From positions 5,495-69,494 of the forward strand of contig CAYMOX010000016.1 of the NCBI GenBank assembly GCA_964392245.1: 64,000 nucleotides of DNA, written 5' to 3'. Below, piece by piece: positions 1 to 10,500 of the stretch (the stretch's first letter is position 1; the number at the start of each line of letters is the position of its first letter). The notes beneath the pieces are model-generated. The model saw nothing but the letters and a program-made list of their open reading frames with translations, had not been told where the DNA came from and did not search any database. The position numbers and the translations under genes are program-made. Source of the DNA: JAAUUJ01 sp964392245 (lineage in GTDB: Bacteria; Cyanobacteriota; Cyanobacteriia; Thermostichales; Thermostichaceae).

Positions 1-1
1 C

Positions 2-913
2 CAAGCTCAATTGGATGAACTGGAGGCAGAAGCGGCCACTGCCCGGGCTCAGGTCACCGAACTGGAAACTCAGTTGCAGCAACTGAATGCAACCAAAGAG
101 ACCCTACAGCTCGATCGAGATCAACTGGAGCGATCCTTAACCATTGCCCAGCAAGCCCTGGAGAGATTAGGGTCCCAGAAACAAGGGCTAGAACAAGACA
201 TTGAGCAACTGCAGCAAACCAGTTTGCGTCTGCGACGAGGCGAGCTCTCGATTATGGCTGGAGAGATCCTGGCCAGAGGTGTGATCCAGTCCCCCGAGCC
301 CCAAGAAGCCCCCTTACCTACCCTGATCCGGCAAAATCAACTGCGGCAACAGGTGAATTTACTTCTGAGTCAGGCTGAGCAACGAGCGCGACAGTTGGGA
401 GCCCGTCCTCAATCTCCATTACCCAATGCAGTGCAGTTGCGGCGTGAGTCCTTGGAGGAGCTGCTCCAACGTCTGAGTCAACCGGGAGAGTGGGTGGTGC
501 GCATTTTTTCAGTCAGTAATCTGCTTAAGGGAGAACCCGTGCCGGTGATCGCGGATATTCATCCCAACCGTTTGATCTATCAGGAGGGAGAGGTCTTGGT
601 GAAAATGGTCATCAGGCCTGGGCAATCTCCGGAATTGCTACAGAGCCGCCTGTTGGGCTTGCTTTCGGAAGCCAATGTGCAGTCACAACAGGCAGGACTC
701 CTGGCGGATCCCCTCACGGGTACCGTCGGAGAATTTTCCCAGGTCAAACTGTTGGAGGCCGTGCAGCAACTTCAACTAGCAGAGGAGGATACTGAGGTGC
801 GTGTGGTTTCGGAACGGGATATTTACTCCGCAGGTCCTCTTTCTGTCAGTTTTGTCATCAAGGAAATCTCTTCCTCAGGATGGGAAGAGGAGGTCTCGGT
901 CGTTTCTCCCTAG
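2..913 (+). CDS. DUF3084-type coiled-coil protein, 5' end cut by window edge
   Basis: C-terminal part of a larger protein; the reading frame is open to the window edge, so the true start lies upstream. The first 70 or so residues visible are rich in Glu, Gln, Leu and Arg in heptad-like spacing (repeated LExQLQQL-like stretches), which indicates a coiled coil. The remaining 220 residues look globular, with a beta-rich end (VRVVSERDIYSAGPLSVSFV). The arrangement resembles the cyanobacterial DUF3084 family, whose biochemical role I do not know. The family name is from recall; the coiled coil is read directly. The gene converges on heme oxygenase, with a 45 bp gap. Confidence 0.7.
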   Translation, partial: QAQLDELEAEAATARAQVTELETQLQQLNATKETLQLDRDQLERSLTIAQQALERLGSQKQGLEQDIEQLQQTSLRLRRGELSIMAGEILARGVIQSPEPQEAPLPTLIRQNQLRQQVNLLLSQAEQRARQLGARPQSPLPNAVQLRRESLEELLQRLSQPGEWVVRIFSVSNLLKGEPVPVIADIHPNRLIYQEGEVLVKMVIRPGQSPELLQSRLLGLLSEANVQSQQAGLLADPLTGTVGEFSQVKLLEAVQQLQLAEEDTEVRVVSERDIYSAGPLSVSFVIKEISSSGWEEEVSVVSP

Positions 914-958
914 ATCGGGAGGGTGCCGATCCTCCTCCTGAAATCATGGGTTGTAGGG

Positions 959-1678
959 TTAAGCTTGGGGAGCCGCTTCTGCCGCAGAGCGGCGTTGAAA
1001 CTGACTACGCAGTGAATTCCAGGTGAGCCGCAGCATGGAAAGGATCCAGTTCCCTTCCAGTTCCTTAAAAATATCCATATTGAGCTTAAAAGCGTAGTTG
1101 GCCTCCTCAACGATCCGTGAGGCTGTCTCCTGATCAATTGGCAGACTATTCAGTTGCTTGCGATATTCCTGCTTAAACTTGCCCTCGTGTTTGATCGCCT
1201 CAAAGTCATAAAAGGCTGTACCCTGACCATCCACTAAGCCCATAGCCCGCCGGGCAATATTTTTCAGAATCTGCCCCCCAGAAAGGTCTCCAATGTAGCG
1301 GGTGTAGGCATGGGCCACCAGGAGGACAGGATCGGACTGGGAAATGTCCCGAATCCGCTGCACATAAATCTGGCACGCAGGGGAGGGTTTAACGGTATTG
1401 GGCCAGTTCGGGCCACAGAAATACTCCAGATCCTTCTCCAGACTGGATTGCCGCCAGAGCTCAGGGTAGTAGAGTTGACCCACGATGGGGTGATCCCGAT
1501 GCTGGGTAAAGCACTCTTCTAAAGCAGAGTAGACAAAGTAGAAGTTGCCCACATACTTGCTGTAGGCTGAGCGATTGACGACACCTTTGAGAAAACATTT
1601 AATAAAACCAACATTTTCTGCCATGGTGTGAGACTGCTTTGTGCCTTCCCGCAGCTGCGTTGCAAGTTCGAGACTCAC
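959..1678 (-). CDS. ho1: heme oxygenase (biliverdin-producing)
   Basis: Oxidatively opens heme to biliverdin IX-alpha, CO and iron using reduced ferredoxin; this is the first step of phycobilin synthesis in the cytoplasm. The 239-residue length is typical of cyanobacterial HO1. The proximal heme ligand is His17 (REGTKQSH) and the distal-helix glycine motif GDLSGGQ is at residues 130-136. The start is a GTG preceded by a strong Shine-Dalgarno (AAGGAGG, 4 bases upstream), which decides it. It lies divergent from rpoB across a 390 bp spacer. The bilin product fits the CpcT-type lyase gene at 49066. Family assignment is firm; whether this is the constitutive or low-oxygen paralogue cannot be told. 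Confidence 0.95.
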   Translation of the reverse strand: MSLELATQLREGTKQSHTMAENVGFIKCFLKGVVNRSAYSKYVGNFYFVYSALEECFTQHRDHPIVGQLYYPELWRQSSLEKDLEYFCGPNWPNTVKPSPACQIYVQRIRDISQSDPVLLVAHAYTRYIGDLSGGQILKNIARRAMGLVDGQGTAFYDFEAIKHEGKFKQEYRKQLNSLPIDQETASRIVEEANYAFKLNMDIFKELEGNWILSMLRLTWNSLRSQFQRRSAAEAAPQA

Positions 1679-2000
1679 TTTGCCTCCTTCAAGATTAGAT
1701 GAATGAAAACAGGGGAATGTTAAAAGGATTCTTCCGAGACTGGGATCCAGGATCCACTCTTTCGACAGAATAGTCCAGCCAAGTGTGACCGAGTATTAAA
1801 TATCTTAAAGAATTCTCTGACTAAAGGTGGCAGGATCAGGTGCTGGCTGGGAGGTGCTGCGGTGATCAGGGTGGGTGTGGATCCAGAGAAGGCCGCAATG
1901 TAAAGTTATGTTTGATAGCTTCTCATCACAGGGATGAACTTTCCCTGCCCGCTGGATATGGTAGGCGGAGCCATGGTCCTGATCCTGGCGTTAACAAATG

Positions 2001-2030
2001 TTGACTTGCCTAGCCTTGCCTATCTATAAT
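2001..2030 (+). promoter_or_regulatory. sigma70-type promoter for rpoB
   Basis: A -35 box TTGACT (2001-2006) and a perfect -10 box TATAAT (2025-2030) are separated by 18 bp, 39 bp before the rpoB start. It lies in the 390 bp divergent spacer (1679-2068) between ho1 and rpoB. The rest of that spacer shows no gene, only the upstream region of ho1 on the other strand. Confidence 0.8.
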
Positions 2031-2068
2031 GTTAGACCTGACCGTTGTGCGACCTTCTCGAGTAAGGC

Positions 2069-5000
2069 ATGACTCAATTAGCGCATCAAACTCTCGCTTC
2101 TACCCTACCCGACCTAGTGGAGATCCAGCGAGAGAGTTTCTTGTGGTTTTTGAACGAGGGCTTTGAAGAGGAACTGTTAAGCTTCTCCCCCATTATTGAC
2201 TATACCGGAAAGCTGGAGCTGCATTTTTTGCCAGATTTTCGGCTGGGGGATACCTCTAAGGGCTACAAGATCCACCAACCTCGTTACGATCCTGATGAGG
2301 CAAAACGTCGAGATGCCACCTATCAGGCTCAAATCCGTGTGCCCACCCGCCTGATCAATAAGGAAACGGGTGAGATTAAGGATATGAATGTCTTCATCGG
2401 GGAATTGCCTCTGATGACAGACCGAGGCACCTTTATCATCAACGGGGCTGAGCGGGTGATTGTCAACCAGATTGTGCGTAGCCCGGGAGTCTACTACAAA
2501 GCAGATCTGGATAAGAATGGTCGCCGCACCTATAGTGCCAGCCTGATCCCCAACCGCGGGGCCTGGTTAAAGTTTGAAACTGACAAAAACAGTCTGGTGT
2601 GGGTCCGGATTGACAAAACCCGCAAGTTGTCGGCTGCGGTGCTGTTGAAGGCACTGGGGTTGAGCGATAGCGAGATCTATGACGGGTTACGCCATCCGGA
2701 ATACTTCCAGAGAACTATGGACAAGGAGGGCCAGTACAGCGAAGAAGAAGCGCTGATGGAGCTCTACCGCAAACTGCGTCCGGGTGAGCCTCCTACGGTT
2801 TCGGGAGGTCAACAATTGCTGGAATCTCGCTTCTTTGATCCCAAGCGCTATGACCTGGGTCGGGTGGGCCGTTACAAGCTCAACCGCAAGCTCAACCTCA
2901 ATGTGCCGGAGGCAATTCGGGTTCTCACCCACACCGATATCCTGGCGGTGATCGACTACCTGATCAACCTGGAATTTGACATTGGCCAGATTGACGATAT
3001 TGATCACCTGGGCAATCGCCGGGTTCGTTCCGTGGGCGAGCTGCTGCAAAACCAGGTGCGGGTCGGATTAAATCGTCTGGAGCGGATCATTCGGGAGCGG
3101 ATGACGGTCTCGGAATCGGAGAGCCTCACCCCCGCTTCTCTGGTCAATCCCAAGCCACTGGTGGCAGCGATCAAGGAATTTTTCGGCTCCAGTCAGCTGT
3201 CCCAGTTTATGGATCAGACCAACCCCCTGGCGGAGTTGACCCATAAGCGCCGACTTTCTGCCCTAGGTCCTGGAGGTCTCAGCCGTGAACGGGCGGGCTT
3301 TGCCGTGCGGGATATTCACCCCAGCCACTACGGGCGCATCTGTCCGATCGAAACCCCAGAAGGGCCGAACGCAGGTTTGATTGGATCTCTGGCCACCCAT
3401 GCGCGGGTGAACCAGTATGGGTTTATTGAAAGCCCCTACTACCGCGTTGAGGATGGCGTGATCCGCCGCGATCAGGGGATTGTTTACCTGACTGCGGATG
3501 AAGAGGATGAGTATCGGGTTGCTCCCGGAGATATTCCTCTGGATGAAGAGGGGCGGATTCTTGGGGAGCTGGTGCCTGTGCGCTATCGCCAGGAATTTAC
3601 CACCGCCAGCCCTGAAGAGGTGCACTATGTGCAGGTGGCCCCGGTTCAGGTGATCTCGGTGGCAACATCCCTGATCCCTTTCCTGGAGCACGATGACGCC
3701 AACCGCGCCCTGATGGGAGCCAACATGCAGCGCCAGGCGGTGCCGTTGCTGAAGCCGGAACGCCCCTATGTGGGAACGGGGTTGGAAGCTCAGGCTGCTC
3801 GGGACTCTGGCATGGTGGTGGTGTCGCGAACCAACGGCACCGTGACGTATATGGATGCCGAGCAGGTGGTGGTGCGACCAGAAACGGGAGAAGCCCCGAT
3901 TCATTATCGGTTGCAAAAATACCAGCGCTCCAACCAGGACACTTGCATGAACCAGCGGCCTCTCGTCTTTCACGGGGATCAGGTGGTGGCGGGTCAGGTA
4001 CTGGCGGATGGTCCGGCCACTGAAGGGGGAGAACTGGCCCTGGGGCAGAATGTTCTGGTGGCCTACATGCCCTGGGAAGGTTACAACTACGAGGATGCCA
4101 TCCTGATCAGTGAGCGGCTGGTGTACGATGACGTGTTCACCTCGGTGCACATTGAGAAGTATGAGATCGAGGCGCGTCAAACCAAGCTCGGTCCGGAAGA
4201 GATCACTCGGGAGATCCCCAACGTGGGGGAAGATGCGCTGCGGAACCTGGATGAACAGGGGATTGTGCGGGTCGGGGCCTGGGTGGAAGCTGGAGACATC
4301 CTGGTGGGGAAAGTCACCCCCAAGGGAGAATCGGATCAGCCCCCAGAGGAACGTCTCCTGCGAGCGATCTTCGGGGAAAAGGCCCGGGATGTACGGGACA
4401 ACTCGCTGCGGGTTTCCAACGGCGAACGTGGCCGGGTGGTGGATGTACGGGTTTTCACCCGTGAACAGGGGGATGAACTGCCCCCCGGTGCCAACATGGT
4501 GGTACGGGTCTACGTCGCCCTGAAACGGAAGATCCAGGTGGGTGACAAGATTGCAGGCCGCCATGGGAACAAGGGGATCATTTCCCGGATCCTGCCGATT
4601 GAAGACATGCCCTACCTGCCGGATGGCGGACCCGTGGATATCGTTCTCAATCCTCTGGGGGTGCCCTCGCGGATGAACGTGGGCCAGGTGTTTGAATGTC
4701 TGCTGGGCTGGGCGGCAGAACATCTGGGGGTGCGGTTTAAACTGATGCCCTTTGATGAAATGCACGGACTGGAAGCCTCTCGCCTGACGGTGGAAGCCAA
4801 GTTGATCCAGGCCAGAGAAGAGGCTAATAAACCCTGGGCCTACCGCGATGACGGCAAGACCCGAGGTAAAATCCAGGTCTTTGATGGTCGCACCGGGGAG
4901 CCCTTTGATCAGCCGGTTACGGTGGGCCGTGCCTACATGCTGAAGCTGGTGCACCTGGTGGATGACAAGATCCATGCCCGTTCCACCGGACCTTACTCAC

Positions 5001-5467
5001 TGGTGACACAACAGCCGCTTGGGGGTAAGGCTCAGCAAGGGGGACAGCGCTTCGGGGAGATGGAGGTGTGGGCCCTGGAGTCCTTTGGTGCTGCCTATAC
5101 CCTGCAGGAGCTGTTAACCGTGAAATCTGATGATATGGTCGGGCGAAACGAGGCTCTGAATGCCATTGTCAAGGGCAAACCCATCCCCCGTCCCGGAACG
5201 CCAGAATCCTTCAAGGTGCTGGTGCGGGAACTTCAATCCCTCGGCCTGGATGTCTCAGTGCACAAGGTGGAAGTGGATGAGAACGGAGACACCCGTGATC
5301 GCGAGGTGGATCTGATGGCTGACCTGGGGTCTCGCCATACGCCCTCCCGTCCCACGTATGAATCGGTCACCCATGAAGATCTGCAACCGGCCACCGCATC
5401 TCCTCCTGCAGGCAATTATGGGGGATTCTCCCGTCGCAATGATGAGGATGAGGATGAGGAGTATTAG
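2069..5467 (+). CDS. rpoB: DNA-directed RNA polymerase subunit beta
   Basis: Catalytic beta subunit of RNA polymerase. The 1132-residue length is usual for cyanobacteria. It starts MTQLAHQTLASTLPDLVEIQRESFLWF, carries the conserved lobe/protrusion sequence FIINGAERVIVNQIVRSPG, the rifampicin-pocket region (SQLSQFMDQTNPL, LTHKRRLSALGPGG) and the catalytic-core stretch GDKIAGRHGNKG near residue 825. The extreme C terminus is a short acidic tail (RRNDEDEDEEY). It is the first gene of rpoB-rpoC1-rpoC2, with a promoter directly upstream. No truncation or frameshift is seen. Confidence 0.99.
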   Translation: MTQLAHQTLASTLPDLVEIQRESFLWFLNEGFEEELLSFSPIIDYTGKLELHFLPDFRLGDTSKGYKIHQPRYDPDEAKRRDATYQAQIRVPTRLINKETGEIKDMNVFIGELPLMTDRGTFIINGAERVIVNQIVRSPGVYYKADLDKNGRRTYSASLIPNRGAWLKFETDKNSLVWVRIDKTRKLSAAVLLKALGLSDSEIYDGLRHPEYFQRTMDKEGQYSEEEALMELYRKLRPGEPPTVSGGQQLLESRFFDPKRYDLGRVGRYKLNRKLNLNVPEAIRVLTHTDILAVIDYLINLEFDIGQIDDIDHLGNRRVRSVGELLQNQVRVGLNRLERIIRERMTVSESESLTPASLVNPKPLVAAIKEFFGSSQLSQFMDQTNPLAELTHKRRLSALGPGGLSRERAGFAVRDIHPSHYGRICPIETPEGPNAGLIGSLATHARVNQYGFIESPYYRVEDGVIRRDQGIVYLTADEEDEYRVAPGDIPLDEEGRILGELVPVRYRQEFTTASPEEVHYVQVAPVQVISVATSLIPFLEHDDANRALMGANMQRQAVPLLKPERPYVGTGLEAQAARDSGMVVVSRTNGTVTYMDAEQVVVRPETGEAPIHYRLQKYQRSNQDTCMNQRPLVFHGDQVVAGQVLADGPATEGGELALGQNVLVAYMPWEGYNYEDAILISERLVYDDVFTSVHIEKYEIEARQTKLGPEEITREIPNVGEDALRNLDEQGIVRVGAWVEAGDILVGKVTPKGESDQPPEERLLRAIFGEKARDVRDNSLRVSNGERGRVVDVRVFTREQGDELPPGANMVVRVYVALKRKIQVGDKIAGRHGNKGIISRILPIEDMPYLPDGGPVDIVLNPLGVPSRMNVGQVFECLLGWAAEHLGVRFKLMPFDEMHGLEASRLTVEAKLIQAREEANKPWAYRDDGKTRGKIQVFDGRTGEPFDQPVTVGRAYMLKLVHLVDDKIHARSTGPYSLVTQQPLGGKAQQGGQRFGEMEVWALESFGAAYTLQELLTVKSDDMVGRNEALNAIVKGKPIPRPGTPESFKVLVRELQSLGLDVSVHKVEVDENGDTRDREVDLMADLGSRHTPSRPTYESVTHEDLQPATASPPAGNYGGFSRRNDEDEDEEY

Positions 5468-5539
5468 TCCAAGGAAGTCTTGATCTCGATTCCCTGGGAT
5501 GTCTTTGGTGATACTGCTGTTGTGGCGGTTTCCTGGGGC

Positions 5540-5561
5540 ATCCCCACTTCTGTCTGGGGAT
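5540..5561 (+). promoter_or_regulatory. hairpin in rpoB-rpoC1 spacer
   Basis: ATCCCCA (5540-5546) and TGGGGAT (5555-5561) form a perfect 7 bp stem with an 8-base loop inside the 204 bp spacer between rpoB and rpoC1. There is no following T-run, so it is not a simple terminator; an RNA processing or attenuation role is possible but unproved. Confidence 0.4.
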
Positions 5562-5671
5562 TGGATTTGATCGGGAACTTGAGTGAGATCTGGTGCGCTG
5601 ACACCCCTTCAGAAATTTCACTGCAAGGTGACATAGGACCCACATTTTAGGCAGACATGCCAGGAGGGAAG

Positions 5672-7552
5672 ATGCCGAAGTTGGAGCAACGGTTTGATTA
5701 CGTCAAGATTGGGCTGGCCTCACCTGATCGGATCATGCATTGGGGACAGCGCAGCCTGCCCAATGGTCAGGTGGTGGGGGAAGTGACCAAACCCGAAACC
5801 ATCAACTATCGCACCCTGAAGCCCGAGATGGATGGTCTGTTCTGTGAGCGCATCTTTGGACCTGCCAAGGATTGGGAATGTCACTGCGGTAAATACAAGC
5901 GGGTGCGTCACCGTGGGATCGTGTGTGAACGCTGTGGTGTGGAGGTGACCGAGTCTCGTGTGCGACGGCACCGGATGGGTTACATCAAGCTAGCAGCTCC
6001 TGTTACTCATGTCTGGTATTTGAAAGGGATTCCCAGTCATATCGCCACGCTTCTGGACATGCCTCTGCGGGATGTGGAGCAGATTGTCTATTTCAATGCC
6101 TATGTGGTGATTGACCCCGGGAATGCCCAGAACCTCTCCTACAAGCAGTTGTTGACCGAAGACCAGTTCCTGGAAATTGAAGATCAGATGTATGAAGAGG
6201 GCTCTGATCTACAGTTGCCTCCGGACTGGAGCATGATTGGAGCTGAGGCGATTGAGCGGCTGCTCATGGATATCAAGCTAGAGGAAGAGGCGGAAAAGCT
6301 GCGGGAGGAAATCAACTCAGCTCGCGGTCAGAAGCGAGCCCGTCTGATCAAGCGGCTGCGAGTGATTGACAACTTTGTGGCCACCGGAGCCCGGCCCGAA
6401 TGGATGGTTCTGCAGGCGATCCCAGTGATTCCACCCGATCTGCGCCCCATGGTGCAGCTGGATGGCGGTCGTTTTGCCACCTCTGACCTGAATGATCTCT
6501 ACCGCCGCGTGATTAACCGCAACAACCGTCTGGCTCGTCTGCAGGAGATCATGGCCCCCGAGATCATTGTCCGCAATGAAAAGCGGATGCTGCAGGAAGC
6601 TGTAGACGCCCTGATTGACAATGGTCGGCGGGGACGTACGGTGGTGGGGGCCAATAACCGCCCCTTAAAATCTCTGTCGGACATTATTGAAGGTAAACAG
6701 GGTCGTTTCCGGCAAAACCTGCTGGGTAAGCGGGTGGATTACTCCGGTCGTTCGGTGATCGTGGTGGGCCCCAACCTGCGGATTCACCAGTGTGGGCTGC
6801 CGAAGGAGATGGCCATTGAACTTTTCCAGCCTTTTGTCATCCACAAGCTGATTCGGCGGGGAGTGGTCAATAATATCAAGGCAGCCAAAAAGTTGATTCA
6901 GCACAATGATCCTGCCATCTGGGACGTGCTGGAGGAGGTGATTGATGGTCACCCAGTGCTTCTCAACCGTGCTCCGACCCTCCACCGTCTGGGGATCCAG
7001 GCTTTTGAACCCATTCTGGTGGAAGGACGGGCCATTCAACTGCATCCCCTCGTCTGCCCTGCTTTCAACGCTGACTTTGACGGCGACCAGATGGCGGTGC
7101 ATGTGCCCCTTTCCCTCGAAGCACAGGCGGAAGCACGGCTGTTGATGCTGGCCTCCAATAACCTGCTGTCTCCGGCCACCGGGAACCCGATCATCACCCC
7201 CAGTCAGGATATGGTCTTGGGCTGCTACTATCTGACAGCCGACAACCCGGATCGGCAAAAGGGTAGAAACAAGGTGTTCGCCAGTATCAATGACGTTCTG
7301 ATGGCTTATGAACAGGGGCTGGTGGATCTGCACGCTTACGTCTGGTTGCGGTACGACGGTCCCATCGATCAGGGGAAAACACCAGAGGGAGAGCCGGAGA
7401 TCCGCGAGGAACCTGGTGGATTTGTAACCAAAACCTACAAGAACCGGAAGGTGCGCCTCGATGATCAGGGCAATCTGATTTCCCAATATGTCTACACAAC
7501 CCCCGGTCGCATCATCTTTAACGAGGTGGTGATCTCGGCCCTGACCGAATAG
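5672..7552 (+). CDS. rpoC1: DNA-directed RNA polymerase subunit gamma (beta' N-terminal half)
   Basis: N-terminal part of beta', separate in cyanobacteria and plastids. Starting at 5672 it is 626 residues. A Shine-Dalgarno AGGAGGG (5662-5668) selects this ATG (MPKLEQRFDYVKIGLASP) over an in-frame ATG at 5657, which lies upstream of the Shine-Dalgarno. The zinc ligands of the N-terminal zipper are Cys70, Cys72, Cys85 and Cys88, and the catalytic magnesium motif NADFDGDQMAVH lies near residue 465. Followed after 37 bp by rpoC2, so the three polymerase genes are probably cotranscribed. Confidence 0.99.
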   Translation: MPKLEQRFDYVKIGLASPDRIMHWGQRSLPNGQVVGEVTKPETINYRTLKPEMDGLFCERIFGPAKDWECHCGKYKRVRHRGIVCERCGVEVTESRVRRHRMGYIKLAAPVTHVWYLKGIPSHIATLLDMPLRDVEQIVYFNAYVVIDPGNAQNLSYKQLLTEDQFLEIEDQMYEEGSDLQLPPDWSMIGAEAIERLLMDIKLEEEAEKLREEINSARGQKRARLIKRLRVIDNFVATGARPEWMVLQAIPVIPPDLRPMVQLDGGRFATSDLNDLYRRVINRNNRLARLQEIMAPEIIVRNEKRMLQEAVDALIDNGRRGRTVVGANNRPLKSLSDIIEGKQGRFRQNLLGKRVDYSGRSVIVVGPNLRIHQCGLPKEMAIELFQPFVIHKLIRRGVVNNIKAAKKLIQHNDPAIWDVLEEVIDGHPVLLNRAPTLHRLGIQAFEPILVEGRAIQLHPLVCPAFNADFDGDQMAVHVPLSLEAQAEARLLMLASNNLLSPATGNPIITPSQDMVLGCYYLTADNPDRQKGRNKVFASINDVLMAYEQGLVDLHAYVWLRYDGPIDQGKTPEGEPEIREEPGGFVTKTYKNRKVRLDDQGNLISQYVYTTPGRIIFNEVVISALTE

Positions 7553-7589
7553 TGCTGACAGCTTCTTCCCCGATGCATATCTAGAGGTA

Positions 7590-10500
7590 ATGATGGCTAA
7601 TCTTCAGTCTCCAACCCCGCAGCAACCTGAGCAGTCTATTCCCCCCTTTCGCAATTACAAGATTGACAAAAAGGGTTTACGTCGTCTGATTGCCTGGGCC
7701 TTTGCCAACTACGGCACCGCCCGTACAGCCCAGATGGCGGATGAGCTCAAGGCGTTGGGATTCAAGTTCGCCACCCAGGCGGCTGTCTCCATCAGTGTGG
7801 AGGATCTGCAGGTGCCCCCGCGGAAACGGGAACTGCTAGCCCAGGCAGAGGCAGAAATTGAGGCCGCTCAGGATCGCTATACCCGTGGGGAAATTACGGA
7901 GGTGGAACGGTACCAGAAGGTGATTGACACCTGGAACCAGACCAATGATGAGATTAAAAATGAATTGCTCTCTAACTTTGAGCGCAATGATCCCCTCAAC
8001 TCCGTGTATATGATGGCCAACTCTGGGGCGCGGGGGAATGTCTCCCAGGTGCGGCAGCTGGTGGGGATGCGGGGGCTGATGGCCAATCCGCAGGGTGAGA
8101 TCATTGACCTGCCCATCAAAACCAACTTCCGCGAAGGTCTGACGGTTACCGAGTACATCATCTCTTCTTACGGGGCACGCAAGGGGTTGGTGGACACCGC
8201 CCTGCGAACCGCTGACTCAGGCTATCTCACCCGACGACTGGTGGATGTGTCTCAGGATGTGATCGTGCGGGAGATCGACTGTGGCACCACGCGGGGCATC
8301 TATATGGACAATCTCCGCGATGCCGAAAAGTTGATCGTCAGCCTGGAGGAACGGCTGGTGGGTAGGGTCCTAGCCGAGGACGTGGTGCATCCGCAAACCG
8401 GCGAGATCATTGCCCCTCGCAACACAGACGTGAACCATGAGCTGGCCCAAACCATCGTCAAGTCAGACGTGGAGCGGGTAATGGTCCGTTCTCCCCTGAC
8501 CTGTGAGGCGAATCGCTCGGTGTGTCGCTTCTGCTATGGCTGGAGTCTGGCCCACTCCCGTCTGGTGGATATGGGCGAAGCAGTGGGGATCATTGCGGCT
8601 CAGTCGATTGGTGAGCCTGGAACCCAGTTGACAATGCGGACCTTCCACACGGGGGGGGTGTTTACAGGAGAAGTGGCACGACAGGTAAAAGCTCCGTTTG
8701 CAGGCGTGATCCAGTTTCCCAAGAATCTTCGAACTCGTCTCTACCGCACCCGCCACGGGGATGATGCTTTGCAGGTGGAGGTCAACAACACCGTTACCCT
8801 CAAGGGGGAGGGAAGCCAGTCGGAAACCTTCCCGGTGACGCAGGGCTCCACGATCCTGGTACGGGATGGCCACAAAGTTGAGCAGGGGCAATTGCTGGCG
8901 GAGGTTGCCCTGGCCAAAGCCGCTCGTAAATCCACAGAAAAAGCCCAGAAGGAAGTGGTGTCGGACCTAGCCGGTGAAGTTCGCTTCAAGGATCTGCCGA
9001 TTGAGGAGAAAACCGACCGGCAGGGGAACGTCACCTCCATTGCTCAGCGGCAGGGTCTGGTATGGGTCCTCTCTGGAGAGGTGTACAACCTACCACCGGG
9101 AGCGGAACCGGCAGTTCAGAATGGTCAGTGGGTCGAGGCGAACAGTGTGATTGCTCAGACCACCATTACTACCGAACATGGAGGCGTGGTCCGCCTGCCC
9201 AACCGTCAGGATATCAAGAGTGGCCGCGAGGTGGAGATCATCAATGCTTCTGTGGTCCTGGATGCCGCCCGAGTGCGGGTAGAATCCCACCAGGGACGGG
9301 AACAGTTTCTCCTCGATACGGGTGCTGGTCAGACGTTTATCCTCAAAACCACCCCAGGCACCAAGGTGGGGAATGAAGAGGTGGTGGGGGAACTGATTGA
9401 AAATGAATTCCGCACGACCACGGGCGGCTTGGTGAAGTTTGCTGGCATCGAAGTGGCTCGCCGCGGTAAAGCCAAACAGGGCTTCGAGGTGATCACGGGG
9501 GGAACCCTGCTCTGGGTGCCAGAGGAAACTCACGAGGTGAATAAGGACATCTCGCTGCTGAATGTGGAAGATGGCCAGTTTGTGGAAGCGGGTCAAGAAG
9601 TGGTCAAGGATATCTTCTGCCAGAACTCAGGTGTGGTGGAGGTGATCCAGAAGAATGATATTCTCCGCGAAATCGTGGTCAAACCCGGAAGCTTGCACCT
9701 GGTGGATAATCCCGCTGACATGGAGGTGAAAACCGGAACGCTGATCTATCCAGGGCAAGAAGTCCTGAGTGAACTGGTTCCAGATCGGCTGGTGTACGTG
9801 GAACAGGTGGAAACGCCAGAGGGTCCCGCCATTCTCCTCCGACCTGTAGAAGAGTACGAGATCCCAAGTGAGCCTTCTGTCCCCAGCCAGGAATCTCGCA
9901 ATGAGGAATCCGGTCGGGCAATCCGCCTGCGGGCCGTGCAACGGGTTCCCTTTAAGGACGGGGAGCGGGTGCGTTCCGTCGGGGGAGTGGAGCTCCTGAA
10001 GACCCAGCTGGTCCTGGAGATTGATACCGATGCCCCCCAGCTGAAGGCGGATATCGAGCTGGTGAATGATCCCCTTGAGCCTGATGTCAAGCGGTTGCAG
10101 ATGGTGATCCTGGAAACCCTGATTTTGCGTAGGGATGTGGAGGCGGATCTGACCCAGGGCAGTACCCACACACGCCTACTGGTGCAGGAGGGAGATGTTG
10201 TGACCCCTGGAGCAGTCATCGCCAGTACCGAGATCCAGTGCAAGCTGGCGGGAACGGTGCAGGGCTTGCGAGATGGTGCTGAAGTGGTGCGTCGCCTGCT
10301 GATCATTACCGACAATGATGTGATTCGGCTGCCCTACGAAGGTCAGGGGGGCCTTAAGGTGGGGGATATGCTGCGGGCTGGAGACCGGGTGGGGGATCAG
10401 GTGATCCCAGAATCCGGACAGGTGCTGGAGATCAGTGACAGCCAGATGTCACTTCGGATCGCCCGACCCTATCTCATGTCCACCGGCGCCATTTTGATCG

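Noticed and set aside
3263..4975. 570-codon open frame on the minus strand inside rpoB
   Set aside because: It lies wholly antisense to the conserved rpoB coding sequence, has a His/Pro-rich shadow composition and no recognised motif.
6665..7486. 273-codon open frame antisense to rpoC1
   Set aside because: Overlaps the catalytic core of rpoC1 on the opposite strand; composition is that of a reverse-frame shadow.
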